64,000 bases of DNA from Amycolatopsis alkalitolerans (lineage in GTDB: Bacteria; Actinomycetota; Actinomycetes; Mycobacteriales; Pseudonocardiaceae), in contig NZ_VDFW01000015.1 of the NCBI RefSeq assembly GCF_006152065.1, positions 62,001-126,000 of the forward strand, written 5' to 3'. Below the pieces are notes generated by a model. That model made no database searches. It was not told the origin of the DNA and saw only the letters and a list, made by a program, of their open reading frames with translations. Shown here piece by piece: positions 1-8,293 of the stretch; position 1 is the stretch's first letter, and each line of letters opens with the position of its first letter. The position numbers and the translations under genes were made by a program.

Positions 1-66
1 CTCTGTTTGCGGTGAATCGCGTCACCCGGGTGGACTAACGCGACATTCGCAGGCAACAGTACGTAA

Positions 67-246
67 GTGCCCAGCGATCTTGTTCCCACCGCTGACGCGG
101 CGAAGGCCATCGGTGTGGACCGCCGCACCCTGCAGCGGTGGGTCAAAGAGGGCCGAGTGAAGCCCACGCTGACTACTGCGGGTGGTCATCACCGCTGGGA
201 CGTCGAGGACCTCAAACGTCAGCTCCGCGAGATGAAGCGCCGGTAG
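67..246 (+). CDS. small MerR/BldC-like HTH protein (59 aa)
   Basis: A 59-codon frame opens at GTG 67, just after an in-frame stop at 64-66. It reads as a single MerR/excisionase-type DNA-binding domain: a helix-turn-helix (DAAKAIGVDRRTLQRWVKEG) followed by a wing with the typical GGHHRW sequence and a basic C-terminus. The pattern resembles BldC-like regulators and phage or plasmid excisionases. There is no sensor domain. No convincing ribosome binding site precedes the GTG, so the true start could lie outside the window in another arrangement. The product is probably a DNA-binding protein or excisionase remnant; its target is unknown. Confidence 0.55.
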   Translation: MPSDLVPTADAAKAIGVDRRTLQRWVKEGRVKPTLTTAGGHHRWDVEDLKRQLREMKRR

Positions 247-285
247 GGCGAGGCGTGGCCACGTGACGTCCCCTACCATGACCCG

Positions 286-465
286 ATGACCCGTTACCGG
301 TTCCTCGACGGCATGGGCGACGTCATGGACGAGCGTGACTTTCCCGACAACGCCGCGGCCCTGTCTTGGGCTCAGGACGAGGAGGAACTCGACGACGAGG
401 TGCAACGCGTGGAGTACCTGGGGCCCGAGGGCGACTGGCGCTGGGCCGGCGCCCTCGAAGGCTGA
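286..465 (+). CDS. hypothetical acidic protein (59 aa)
   Basis: A 59-codon ATG frame lies 39 bp after the small HTH gene on the same strand and ends 7 bp before the convergent 322-aa gene. The product is acidic (many Asp and Glu) with several Trp and Tyr and no membrane segment. I do not recognise a family. It could be a small phage- or plasmid-type protein cotranscribed with the HTH gene. An in-frame alternative ATG lies 9 codons downstream. Coding status rests on codon structure and on how tightly it fits between neighbours. Confidence 0.4.
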   Translation: MTRYRFLDGMGDVMDERDFPDNAAALSWAQDEEELDDEVQRVEYLGPEGDWRWAGALEG

Positions 466-472
466 CGCAGGC

Positions 473-1441
473 TCACGCCGGCCAGGCGACACCCTCGCAA
501 TCGTCGATGCCATGCAGTGCGTAGTCGTGCCCGCCGCACAGTTTGAAGCCCAGCGTCGCCGAAGAATGCATGAGGTGCGAGAACTGCAGGCTCGCCTCGA
601 ATTCCTTGATCTTGAAGCCGACGCTGTACTTCTTGATATCTTCCTGTTCGTAGGTGTACTCGTACTCCGAAATCGCTCCAGGTGAATCTCCGGCCAGCGA
701 GTACGTTTCCTTGAGGGCGCCGATGTGAGGGCTGTAATCGGAGTCGAGAAGGAGTGAACCCGGCGCGGAATAGTGAAGGCCGCGGGTGGAGGGGTCTACC
801 CGGTAACCGCGCCCGATCTCGCGCCCGCCTTCCGTGATCCTTACTCTTTCGATGCCGACGGTCACTGGCAGAAAGATGAGCTTGTTCTCGCCGTTACTCG
901 CCGAAAACGACGAGGTCACCGTGGCCATGACGGCGCGCCCCCCGCCGATGCCGCTGCCCAGAATCTTCACCTCCCACTCGACCTTGCGGGCCCGCTGTTC
1001 CGCGATCTTCACGGACGCTGCGCACGTCTCGATCTTGGGTGCCGACAGCACGAACAGCGGTATGCGGACAGCGACGTCCTGCCTCGCCTCGACGAGAATC
1101 TTGCGGGCATCCCACCAGTCGCGCAACCGTTGCCCGAACGTGACCGCTGCGGCGCCGCCGCTCACGTGCCCGCCCACAGAATCGGCGTAATCGATATGCG
1201 AAAACCTCGTTGGCGACGAGAATTCCTTCAAATCCTTTTCGGCCTCGTCGCGAAGCCGCAGCCCTTGTCTCACCACGCCGTGGTCGAGTCCCAGCAGCCG
1301 CAAGTCTTTCGCGAACTTGGCGCGATCGTCGAGCGCGGTCCTTACCCAATCCTGACTCGACAGGTCCGCCGAGTGCCCCTCCAGGCTTTCTTCCTCGCCC
1401 CGCACCCACTCGAGCCCGGAAATCACGACCGAGTTCCCCAT
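473..1441 (-). CDS. hypothetical protein (322 aa), no recognised family
   Basis: ATG at 1441 is preceded by GGAGG at ideal spacing, so translation looks genuine. The N-terminal 100 or so residues are charged and helical. The middle and C-terminal parts alternate hydrophobic residues as in a beta-rich fold, with a run of Gly near residue 165 and Cys near residues 137, 302 and 315. There is no signal peptide and no transmembrane segment. Base composition is somewhat lower in GC and codon use looser than in the neighbouring metabolic genes, which with the HTH gene beside it suggests recent acquisition. I do not recognise a function. Confidence 0.65.
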   Translation of the reverse strand: MGNSVVISGLEWVRGEEESLEGHSADLSSQDWVRTALDDRAKFAKDLRLLGLDHGVVRQGLRLRDEAEKDLKEFSSPTRFSHIDYADSVGGHVSGGAAAVTFGQRLRDWWDARKILVEARQDVAVRIPLFVLSAPKIETCAASVKIAEQRARKVEWEVKILGSGIGGGRAVMATVTSSFSASNGENKLIFLPVTVGIERVRITEGGREIGRGYRVDPSTRGLHYSAPGSLLLDSDYSPHIGALKETYSLAGDSPGAISEYEYTYEQEDIKKYSVGFKIKEFEASLQFSHLMHSSATLGFKLCGGHDYALHGIDDCEGVAWPA

Positions 1442-1628
1442 CTCGTCCTCCAGGTGATGCGATTGATCCCGCAGGCTTCCAGGGCAACTCGCCGCGGACC
1501 AAACGCACAGAGGCGATAGTCACCAGTGCGCGGGCCGATCTGCTCGCGCCCGGCATCGCGACCTGCGCTGATCATCCCCGCGTGACCGGGGGCAGGTCGT
1601 GCAGGACTCGCTGTTCGGGGTCGGCGAA

Positions 1629-2813
1629 CTATTCGCCTTCGTGAGCTGAGGGCCGGACACGGCCCCGTACCTCACCGAAGCCGAGGCGGGTGCGGTCGGC
1701 CGCGGGTGCCGTCGCGGTGATCACGACTTCGTCGCCGTCGAGGAGGAAGCTGCGGGGCTCGCCGTTGACTTCGACCGGATCCTGGCCACCCCAGGTCAGT
1801 TCGATGAACGCGCCCCGCTGGTCCTTCGCCGGGCCGGAGATGGTGCCCGAGGCGTACAGGTCGCCGGTGCGGCTCGTCGCGCCGTTGACCGTCATATGCG
1901 CCAGCATCTGCGCCGGCGACCAGTACATCTCGCGGTAGGGCGGCCGAGTCACCTCCTGGCCGTTCCACGAGACGGCCAAGTCGATGTCCAGCCCCCACGG
2001 TTCGCTCTCCCGCAGGTACGGCAGCGGCGCCGGATCCTGGACCGGGGTCGGCACGCGTGCTGCTTCCAGCGCGGCCAGCGGCACGACCCACGGGGAGATC
2101 GAGGTCGCGAAGCTCTTGCCGAGGAACGGGCCCAGCGGCACGTACTCCCACGCCTGGATGTCACGCGCGGACCAGTCGTTGACCAGCACGGCACCGAAGA
2201 CGTGGTGCCGGAAGTCCGAAGTGGACACTCCTGCGCCGAGGCGGGAACCGGCGCCGACGATGAATCCCAGCTCCGCCTCGATGTCCAGCCGCCGGCACGC
2301 ACCGAACGTCGGCGCGGGCTCGTCCGGTGCCTTCCGCTGACCGCATGGGCGCACGATGTCCGTGCCCGAGACCACGACCGTGCCCGCGCGCCCGTGATAC
2401 CCGATCGGCAGATGCTTCCAGTTCGGCGTGAGTGGTTGCGGAGCGTCCGGCCGGAACAGCCTGCCGAGGTTCGCCGCATGGTGTTCCGAGGCGTAGAAAT
2501 CGACGTAGTCGGCGACTTCGACCGGCAGGTGCAGGGTCACCGCGTCGATCGCGTGCACCGCCTCGCCGGGCACCTCGCCGGACACCAGGTCGGTCACCTG
2601 CCGCCGCACCTGCGCCCAGCGCTCGTATCCCTGCGCCATGAACGGGTTCAGGCTCGGCTGGGCGAACACCTCGTCGTCGAGCGCGCGGGCGAGGTCGACG
2701 ACGGAGTCACCGAGGCGGACCCCGGCCCGTGGCGGGGTGCCGGGTGCCGAGAACACGCCGTAGGGCAAGTTCGCGAGACCGAACAGGGATCCTTCGGGGA
2801 TCTCGATCCTCAC
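1629..2813 (-). CDS. fahA: fumarylacetoacetase
   Basis: This enzyme hydrolyses 4-fumarylacetoacetate to fumarate and acetoacetate, the last step of tyrosine and phenylalanine degradation through homogentisate. The 394-aa length fits the family. The N-terminal SH3-like domain is followed by the FAH fold with the DFYAS segment (about residue 106), the GYHGR catalytic-histidine motif (about 142), the EAELGFIVG metal ligands (about 182) and NDWSARDIQAWEY with the conserved GKSFATSISPW stretch (about 217-247). The GTG start overlaps the upstream stop (GTGA) and has AAGGAG 8 bp before it, so it is translationally coupled to the unknown gene at 2810-3604. Homogentisate dioxygenase is not in the window. 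Confidence 0.95.
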   Translation of the reverse strand: MRIEIPEGSLFGLANLPYGVFSAPGTPPRAGVRLGDSVVDLARALDDEVFAQPSLNPFMAQGYERWAQVRRQVTDLVSGEVPGEAVHAIDAVTLHLPVEVADYVDFYASEHHAANLGRLFRPDAPQPLTPNWKHLPIGYHGRAGTVVVSGTDIVRPCGQRKAPDEPAPTFGACRRLDIEAELGFIVGAGSRLGAGVSTSDFRHHVFGAVLVNDWSARDIQAWEYVPLGPFLGKSFATSISPWVVPLAALEAARVPTPVQDPAPLPYLRESEPWGLDIDLAVSWNGQEVTRPPYREMYWSPAQMLAHMTVNGATSRTGDLYASGTISGPAKDQRGAFIELTWGGQDPVEVNGEPRSFLLDGDEVVITATAPAADRTRLGFGEVRGRVRPSAHEGE

Positions 2814-3604
2814 GCGGTTACTCCTTCCGGGACCAGGCCCAGTGCCACTAGTTCGGTCAGTGGCTCGAGGATGCTGCAGGTGCCGAACGAGCGGAACGCC
2901 GATCGTACCGTGGTGTCCAAAGTGGATACCCGGGCGGTCAGCGCGCCGGGATCGCGCAGCGCCAGCAGGTCCGCCAGTTCGCGCGGCCCGGCCCCGCCCA
3001 TCGCGGCACCGGCCGCGGCGAGCAGGTTGAGGTAGCCGTGCTGTTCGAAGCCGGTGGCCGGATCGGTGTTGCGGACCGCGTGATGCAGCCCGGCGGTGGC
3101 CTTGAACGGCACTCCCGCGTCGACGACGCGACGGACCGCGTGGGCCAGTTCGGCCTCGTCCGGATACCGGTCCGCGGTCACGCCGCCGGTGCGGAATTTC
3201 GCCGCGCGCCCGGTCTTCGCGCAGATCGCGATGACTTCCGCGCGGCGCTCGTCCCGCGGGATCTCGACGAAGACGGGCACGTCCACCGGTTCGAGCGCGG
3301 TGAAGAACTCGGCGGGCTTCATCGCCGCCGGGATCGCGACGTCCAGTGCGGTGAGCCGGTTTCCCGCCAGGGCGAGCACGCCGGGCACCTGCGCGGGCCC
3401 GCCCGGCGCGGTCACGGCGAGCGCCACGTCGGCGTCCCCGAGTTCGGCCAGCATGGGAGCGGCGAGCACGAAGGGTCCGACGATGTCCGCGTACGGCGCG
3501 GCGAGATGCCGCGCGTGCGCGGGCACAGCGTCGGCCAGTGGCATCGAACCCGGCGGGAAGACCGCGGCGTCGTCGAGCAGTCCCTTGAACAGTGCCGGGA
3601 TCAC
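2810..3604 (-). CDS. conserved protein of unknown function coupled to fumarylacetoacetase
   Basis: The chosen GTG at 3604 has AGGAGG 7 bp upstream; the open frame continues to 3661, but that extension carries the operator-like repeat at 3626-3647. The 264-aa soluble product has alternating hydrophobic strand and helix segments like a TIM-type barrel, and ends with conserved-looking stretches KFRTGG (about residue 158) and FKATAGLHHAVR (about 190) that could form a ligand pocket. I know similar proteins as hypothetical neighbours of homogentisate-pathway genes in actinomycetes, but not a demonstrated activity. Its 4-bp overlap with fahA points to a role in tyrosine catabolism. Confidence 0.8.
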   Translation of the reverse strand: MIPALFKGLLDDAAVFPPGSMPLADAVPAHARHLAAPYADIVGPFVLAAPMLAELGDADVALAVTAPGGPAQVPGVLALAGNRLTALDVAIPAAMKPAEFFTALEPVDVPVFVEIPRDERRAEVIAICAKTGRAAKFRTGGVTADRYPDEAELAHAVRRVVDAGVPFKATAGLHHAVRNTDPATGFEQHGYLNLLAAAGAAMGGAGPRELADLLALRDPGALTARVSTLDTTVRSAFRSFGTCSILEPLTELVALGLVPEGVTA

Positions 3605-3625
3605 GCGTCCGCCTCCTCGCCTCGC

Positions 3626-3647
3626 TTTAATCAATGTATTGACTAAA
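3626..3647. promoter_or_regulatory. MarR operator-like inverted repeat before the fahA operon
   Basis: Two 10-bp arms, TTTAATCAAT and ATTGACTAAA, flank a 2-bp centre and match as an inverted repeat with one mismatch. The element lies 22 bp upstream of the GTG at 3604, and a related sequence sits upstream of the neighbouring MarR gene. AT-rich palindromes of this size are typical MarR sites. I infer that the MarR protein represses both promoters, probably until a pathway intermediate is bound. Confidence 0.6.
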
Positions 3648-3664
3648 TCGGCCGGGCACAAGGG

Positions 3665-4186
3665 TCAGTTCCGGCCGCGCACCTCGAACCGCTTGTTGGT
3701 GATCAGCTTGTCCAGCAGCAGCACGAGGATCCGCTGCTCGGCCTCGGTGAGCACGCTCACCCATTCGTACTCGCGCTCGTTCTGCGCGCGGAAGACCTCG
3801 ACCATCTCGCGCTGCCCCGCTTCGGTGAGCGACAGCAGGACGGAACGGCCGTCGTGCTCGCCCGGCGTGCGCGCGAGCAACCCGTCCGCGACGAGGGTCT
3901 TGGTCAGGTTCGACACCGCGGCGCGGCTCATCCCGGTCAGCTCGGCGGCCTTCTTCGCTTCGAGCGGGCCGGCGAGCCAGGTGACGAACAGCAGCCGGAA
4001 CCCCGACCACGACCGCCCGCGCGGCCGGTGCACGCTCGCCTCGAGGTCGTAGGTGACGATGCTCGAGGCGCGGTTGAGCCGCAGCAGCACCTGGGTGGCC
4101 AGCTGGTGGGAGAAGCCGAACTCGCCGGAGAGGCGCTTGTTGGCCAGCTCGACGAAAGACCAGAAATCGAGCTCCTCGGCCGCCAT
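3665..4186 (-). CDS. MarR family transcriptional regulator
   Basis: A winged-helix MarR protein of 173 aa starting at ATG 4186, which has GAAGG 6 bp before it. The longer TTG start at 4213 would run into the operator-like repeat. The DNA-binding region lies at about residues 60-125 (ELTGMSRAAVSNLTKTLVADGLL, then the basic wing DGRSVLLSLTEAG), flanked by dimerisation helices. It lies on the same strand as, and immediately upstream of, the unknown gene and fahA. The shared operator sequence makes it the likely local repressor of homogentisate-pathway genes. The ligand is not evident from sequence. Confidence 0.9.
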   Translation of the reverse strand: MAAEELDFWSFVELANKRLSGEFGFSHQLATQVLLRLNRASSIVTYDLEASVHRPRGRSWSGFRLLFVTWLAGPLEAKKAAELTGMSRAAVSNLTKTLVADGLLARTPGEHDGRSVLLSLTEAGQREMVEVFRAQNEREYEWVSVLTEAEQRILVLLLDKLITNKRFEVRGRN

Positions 4187-4205
4187 ACCCGCCCTTCGCG
4201 TAGAA

Positions 4206-4225
4206 CTGGTCAACTTGTGAACTAA
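4206..4225. promoter_or_regulatory. second MarR operator-like repeat, before the marR gene
   Basis: On the minus strand this reads TTAGTTCACAAGTTGACCAG, matching the fahA-side element at TTAGT, the central A.A and TTGA positions. It lies 20-39 bp upstream of ATG 4186, consistent with autoregulation. The symmetry is weaker than in the first copy (about 5 of 9 arm positions), so it could be a lower-affinity site. Confidence 0.45.
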
Positions 4226-4246
4226 TTCTACGCCCGGTATCCGGTA

Positions 4247-4861
4247 TCAGCGCACGCCCGGCTGGTACCCCGCCCACTGCCGGTCGCCGAGTCGCATCAG
4301 GTATTCGAGCAAGGTCGCGAGCACCTTCTTGCCCAGCTCGCGGCGGCGGGCGTCGCACAGCACCACGGGGGTATCGGGGTCCAGGTCGAGGGCGTCACGC
4401 ACTTCTTCGGCGCGGTAGACCGGCGCCTGGTCGAAGCAGTTGACGCCCACCACGAACGGCACTCCTCGGCGTTCGAAGAAGTCCACGGCGGCGAAGCTGC
4501 CGTCGAGGCGCCGGGTGTCGGCCAGCACGACCGCGCCGAGCGAGCCGCGGGCCAGTTCGTCCCACATGAACCAGAACCGTTGCTGGCCCGGGGTGCCGAA
4601 CAGGTACAGCACCAGATCGGGACTGATCGTGATGCGGCCGAAGTCGATCGCGACGGTCGTGGTGGTCTTGGCGTCGAGACCGGACACGTCATCCACCCCG
4701 ACCCCGGCGTCGCTCAGGACCTCTTCGGTGCGCAGCGGCCGGATCTCGCTGACCGCGCCGACCATCGTCGTCTTGCCGACCCCGAACCCGCCGGCCACGA
4801 GGATCTTCACCGCCGTGGCCAGCGACGGGGTGGTGCGCTCAGAGCCTTCGGATGCCATCAA
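4247..4861 (-). CDS. cvnD: conservon GTP-binding protein (CvnD type)
   Basis: A 204-aa small GTPase-like protein, last gene of a conservon. The P-loop GGFGVGKTT lies near residue 24, followed by switch-region threonines, the DFGRI/LFGTPGQQRF G3-type segment near residue 80-98, and a G4-like VGVNCFD near 137. Conservon members form a membrane-proximal complex that resembles a eukaryotic G-protein-coupled system: kinase-like sensor, Roadblock protein, DUF742 protein and GTPase. The start overlaps cvnC by 23 bp. In Streptomyces such operons influence development and antibiotic production; the signal here is unknown. Confidence 0.93.
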   Translation of the reverse strand: MMASEGSERTTPSLATAVKILVAGGFGVGKTTMVGAVSEIRPLRTEEVLSDAGVGVDDVSGLDAKTTTTVAIDFGRITISPDLVLYLFGTPGQQRFWFMWDELARGSLGAVVLADTRRLDGSFAAVDFFERRGVPFVVGVNCFDQAPVYRAEEVRDALDLDPDTPVVLCDARRRELGKKVLATLLEYLMRLGDRQWAGYQPGVR

Positions 4862-5195
4862 GGACCGCCTGGAGTAGTTCTTGGCTCGGGATCTCGGTGG
4901 CCGGCGGGGACCGGTGGATCAGGTACCCGCGGTCGATCAGGTCGCTCAGCAGCACCTTCACCACCATCAACGGCAGGTTGGTCAGCGCCGAGACCTCCGC
5001 GACCGAGCACGGCCGCGCGCAGATGCGCACGATCTCCGCGTGTTCGGGACTGACCCGTTCGCGGATCTCGTCGGTCACCGAAACCACCAACGTGATCATC
5101 TCCAGGTCGGCGCGCGCGGGGCGGCTGCGGCCGCCGGCCAGAAAGTACGGCCGGACCATCGGCCCGTCGTATCCGGTGCCTTCCATCGAACTCAC
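4839..5195 (-). CDS. cvnC: conservon DUF742 protein (CvnC type)
   Basis: A 118-aa DUF742 protein. It carries the typical MVRPYFLAGGR N-terminus, the central EHAEIVRICARPCSVAEVSALTNLPLMVVKVLLSDLIDRGYL winged-helix-like region (residues about 56-97), and a short C-terminal tail. The GTG start at 5195 overlaps the cvnB stop (GTGA), so the two are coupled; an ATG at 5186 is the alternative. DUF742 proteins accompany Roadblock proteins and GTPases in conservons, and the wing-like fold suggests an adaptor or DNA-associated role. Confidence 0.92.
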   Translation of the reverse strand: MSSMEGTGYDGPMVRPYFLAGGRSRPARADLEMITLVVSVTDEIRERVSPEHAEIVRICARPCSVAEVSALTNLPLMVVKVLLSDLIDRGYLIHRSPPATEIPSQELLQAVLDGIRRL

Positions 5196-5623
5196 CGCCG
5201 GTCATCGAGCCTGCCGTTCGCGGCCTCCACCGGACGCGGCGGCGCGGACATGCTCACACCGACTCGCGCGACGAGGCGGTTCATTTCGTAAGCGACGAGC
5301 CCCAGGTCGGCGTCGCGGGCGGCGAGGGTGGCCAGGCACGCTCCCCGTCCCGCCGCCATCACGAACAGGAAGGCGTTGTCCATCTCGACCATCGTTTGCC
5401 GCACGCCGCCGCCGTCGAAATGTCGTGCGGCGCCGCGGGAAAGGCTCTGGAACGCCGACGCCATCGCGGACAGGTGTTCACCGTCCTCTTCGGACAATCC
5501 GCGCGACCGGCCCATGAGCAGCCCGTCGGCGGATAGCAGAACCGCCCTGTCGACGGTCACCACCCGCTCGACGAAATCCTCGAGCAGCCAGTTCAGGTCC
5601 GTTTTCCGTGTTGTGTGTTCCAC
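5192..5623 (-). CDS. cvnB: conservon Roadblock/LC7 protein (CvnB type)
   Basis: A 143-aa Roadblock/LC7 domain protein. The fold is recognisable from the N-terminal helix NWLLEDFVERV, the AVLLSADGLLMG strand pair (about residues 28-39) and the central helix EDGEHLSAMASAFQSLS. Roadblock proteins act as GTPase-activating or scaffold partners of MglA-type GTPases, here cvnD. GTG 5623 has GAGG 5 bp upstream and lies 12 bp after cvnA, so the operon order is A-B-C-D on the minus strand. Confidence 0.93.
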   Translation of the reverse strand: MEHTTRKTDLNWLLEDFVERVVTVDRAVLLSADGLLMGRSRGLSEEDGEHLSAMASAFQSLSRGAARHFDGGGVRQTMVEMDNAFLFVMAAGRGACLATLAARDADLGLVAYEMNRLVARVGVSMSAPPRPVEAANGRLDDRR

Positions 5624-5635
5624 AGGATCCTCGTC

Positions 5636-7978
5636 TCAGCCGTGCCATGTCTCGTCTTCGGCACGGCCACGGCGCGTACCGTCCTGGAAGGCCGCCATCA
5701 GATTCCGCGCTCCCATGGCGGTCGCCTCCTCGTCGGCCGCGGCGGGGGCGGGCGCCGCCGCTTCGGGCATCTCGTGCAGGCCGGGCGCGAGGCTCGCCTG
5801 GCGCCGTCGTTTCGGCAGCCGCGGCCGGTCATCCGTCGGAGAGGGTGCCGGCCACGCCGGGGTGGCCTCGGGCAGCATCATCACCGTGGCTCGGTGCTTG
5901 TTCGCCTTCCCGTTGGCAGGCGGGCTTTCCGGCGCCGGACCGGTCTGCGCGGGCACGGCGTTGAACCAGTCCGTGTGGTCCGGGTCTGCGGGTTCGATGC
6001 GCTTGGCCGCCACGAGCGCGTCGTTGGGAATGACCACCACGGCGCGGATGCCACCATAGGACGATTCCAAAAGGGACACCCGGATACCTTGGTGGCGCGC
6101 CAGCCTCGCCACGACGAAGAAACCGATCCGCGAGTCACCGGTCAGGGCCAGCACGCCGGAGTCGGCCGGATCCTCGAACATGGCATTGACCCGCTCGCGC
6201 TCCTCGTCCGGCATGCCGAGACCCTGGTCTTCGATTTCGATCACCGCACCCCTGCCGACGGGGTTGCCGCGCACCTCGATGCGGGATTCCGGTGGGGAGA
6301 AGGCGATCGCGTTGTCGACCAGTTCGGCGAGCAGGTGCATCAGGTCGGCCACCGCGCGCTCGGTGACCTGCACCTGCGGGATGCGCCCGAAGGTGACCCG
6401 GTTGTACTGCTCGGTTTCGGCGACCGCGCTGCGGACGATGTCGAGCAGGTTCACCGGGGCCCGCCACTGGCGGGTCAGCCGCCCGCCGCCGAGCACGATC
6501 AGGTTCTCCGCGTTGCGGCGTTCGCGGGTGCTCAGGTGGTCCAGCTGGTAGAGCAGGTCGACCTGGTCCGGATCGTCGGCCGAGCGCTCGGCGCGGTCGA
6601 GCACCTGCAGCTGCCGGTGCACGACGGCCTGGCTGCGCCGGGCGATGTTGAGGAACACGGTGTTCATGCCCTCGCGAAGCTCGGCCTCCTGCACCGCCGC
6701 GGCGACGGCCGCCTGCTGTGCCTTGGAAAACGCGTCGGCCACTTCGCCGATTTCGTCGCTTCCGTAGTCCAGCGCGGGTACTTCGCGGCCGACGTCGACC
6801 CGCTCACCCTGCCGGACGCGGTTTACCACGTCGGGCAGCCGCTGATCGGCTTCAAGGGTGTCGGCCCGCAGCCGGTGCAGGCGGCGGACCAGATCGTTGC
6901 CCATGCGCAGCGCCAGAAACAGGACGATGACGGCCAGTACGAGGCTCGCGGCCGCGATGATGATCGAGCGGCTCAGGGTGTCGTCGGCGGACTGTTTCTC
7001 CGCCGCGGCCGCCGCACTGCCCAGATCGCCGAGGCCCAGGCTGCTGATCGTGCCCGAAACCTGTCGCACGGCGTCCTGCCACTGCTGTACCGTGACCGGC
7101 AGGGACGGCACGGCGCCGCGGGAGAGCGGGCGCGGGTCGTAACCCTGGCGCACCACGGCGTCCTCCACCGTGCCGAGCAGGTTCCAGTCCGGAGAGGACT
7201 CGAGCTGGTCGATTTTCTGTTGCTGGGCCGAGGGAAGCTGTGGCTGGAGACCTGTCAGGTCGGCCCGGTAGGCACGGGCCAGCGAGTCGAAGGCGGCCAG
7301 TTCGTCGCCGGTCAGCCCGCCGTTCTGGTAGGCGGCGAGCGCGAGCGCGTTGCCGCGGTCGACCCAGTCCGACACGCGCATGAGGTCCGCGGCCCGGGAA
7401 CGCAGCAGTGCCACGTCCTTGTCGGTGGAGTCACGTCCGATGGCGCCGGCCGCGACGATCATCGCGTCGGCGATCGAGTTGTAGGTGTCGTAGACGGCGA
7501 GGGGGCGGGCCTGGCCGTTGTCGATCTGCTGGCGAATGCCCGGCAGCTGCCCCATCGACTGGACGAAGTGGTTGATCGCGGCGCGGGAGTCGGGCGGCAT
7601 CGCGGCGGCTACCTGCCCCGAAACGGCGCCGAACTCGCCGAGCAGCTGGTTGAACCCGGCGCGGGCCTGCTCGAGGTCCGCCTTGTTGGCCGGTGACGGA
7701 TCGGCGGCGACCGCGATGCTCGCACGGCGTTCTTGCGTCATCGCCGGCATGAACGGCACTGCCAGGCCGTAGCCCCGGGTCAGCAGGACCGCGGTGTCGC
7801 GTTTCTGGACCGCGGCCGTGATCAAGTACGTGTTGATCCCCACCCCGGCCGCGAGCAGCACGGAACTCGGAATCAGGGCGATCGCGAGCACGCGGGTGCG
7901 CAGCGAAATCTTCGAACCGCGCGGCGCGTGGTTCGAAGATCCTGTTGGCGTAACTGTTTTTCTGAGTAGCTTGGGCAC
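5636..7978 (-). CDS. cvnA: conservon sensor histidine kinase-like protein (CvnA type)
   Basis: A 780-aa membrane sensor. A first transmembrane segment at about residues 25-50 (LAIALIPSSVLLAAG region) and a second near 345-367 (IIIAAASLVLAVIVLFLALR) enclose a helical extracytoplasmic domain of nitrate-sensor type. A HAMP-like region, a coiled-coil linker and an HATPase domain (LVDNAIAFSPP; EDQGLGMPDEE) follow, and the C-terminus is Pro/Ala-rich. No classical phospho-acceptor H-box is obvious, as in other CvnA proteins. GTG 7978 has GGAAGG 6 bp upstream and is preferred; the frame is open to a TTG at 8059 that has no ribosome binding site. Confidence 0.92.
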   Translation of the reverse strand: MPKLLRKTVTPTGSSNHAPRGSKISLRTRVLAIALIPSSVLLAAGVGINTYLITAAVQKRDTAVLLTRGYGLAVPFMPAMTQERRASIAVAADPSPANKADLEQARAGFNQLLGEFGAVSGQVAAAMPPDSRAAINHFVQSMGQLPGIRQQIDNGQARPLAVYDTYNSIADAMIVAAGAIGRDSTDKDVALLRSRAADLMRVSDWVDRGNALALAAYQNGGLTGDELAAFDSLARAYRADLTGLQPQLPSAQQQKIDQLESSPDWNLLGTVEDAVVRQGYDPRPLSRGAVPSLPVTVQQWQDAVRQVSGTISSLGLGDLGSAAAAAEKQSADDTLSRSIIIAAASLVLAVIVLFLALRMGNDLVRRLHRLRADTLEADQRLPDVVNRVRQGERVDVGREVPALDYGSDEIGEVADAFSKAQQAAVAAAVQEAELREGMNTVFLNIARRSQAVVHRQLQVLDRAERSADDPDQVDLLYQLDHLSTRERRNAENLIVLGGGRLTRQWRAPVNLLDIVRSAVAETEQYNRVTFGRIPQVQVTERAVADLMHLLAELVDNAIAFSPPESRIEVRGNPVGRGAVIEIEDQGLGMPDEERERVNAMFEDPADSGVLALTGDSRIGFFVVARLARHQGIRVSLLESSYGGIRAVVVIPNDALVAAKRIEPADPDHTDWFNAVPAQTGPAPESPPANGKANKHRATVMMLPEATPAWPAPSPTDDRPRLPKRRRQASLAPGLHEMPEAAAPAPAAADEEATAMGARNLMAAFQDGTRRGRAEDETWHG

Positions 7979-8293
7979 TTGTTGCCTTCCGACAAGAGCG
8001 CTATCCGCGGTGGTGCTCTCGTGCGATCGGAGGGGTACGACGACTGGACGGGTACACAATTAACCCAAGAAGGTGCCCGCGTCTAGACCGTTCCGATGTT
8101 TCAGGCAACTACGTTGAGCGACCGGGACTCAGCCGTTCGGAGTATTCCCGGCTAGGCGGATCTGCCCTAGATTTCACCTGCCGCCAGCCGACCACCGAGC
8201 CACGGTGGATCTTGCGACCGGGCGGGGACCAGGAGATGTGGTGTCTGAAATCGGTCGGACGATCGAATCGAGCGAGTGGCCCGGAAATCGCCC
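7979..8293. other. non-coding gap upstream of cvnA
   Basis: About 315 bp separate cvnA from the upstream winged-helix gene. Apart from the possible 27-codon N-terminal extension of cvnA and the promoter-like pair at 8080-8108, I see no credible gene, RNA or repeat here. Confidence 0.6.
8080..8108 (-). promoter_or_regulatory. candidate promoter of the conservon operon
   Basis: On the minus strand TTGCCT (8103-8108) and TAGACG (8080-8085) are separated by exactly 17 bp. This is close to the housekeeping sigma consensus and would start transcription near 8073, giving a leader of about 95 nt before GTG 7978. Confidence 0.4.

Noticed and set aside
1503..1640. Plus-strand fragment ending GQVVQDSLFGVGELFAFVS between the 322-aa gene and fahA
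   Set aside because: It looks faintly protein-like but has no start codon, no upstream frame and no family I can name; too short to call a pseudogene.
5615..7696. 693-codon plus-strand open frame opposite cvnA
   Set aside because: It is a His/Arg/Gly-rich shadow with no domain, no ribosome binding site and full overlap with the sensor kinase-like gene.
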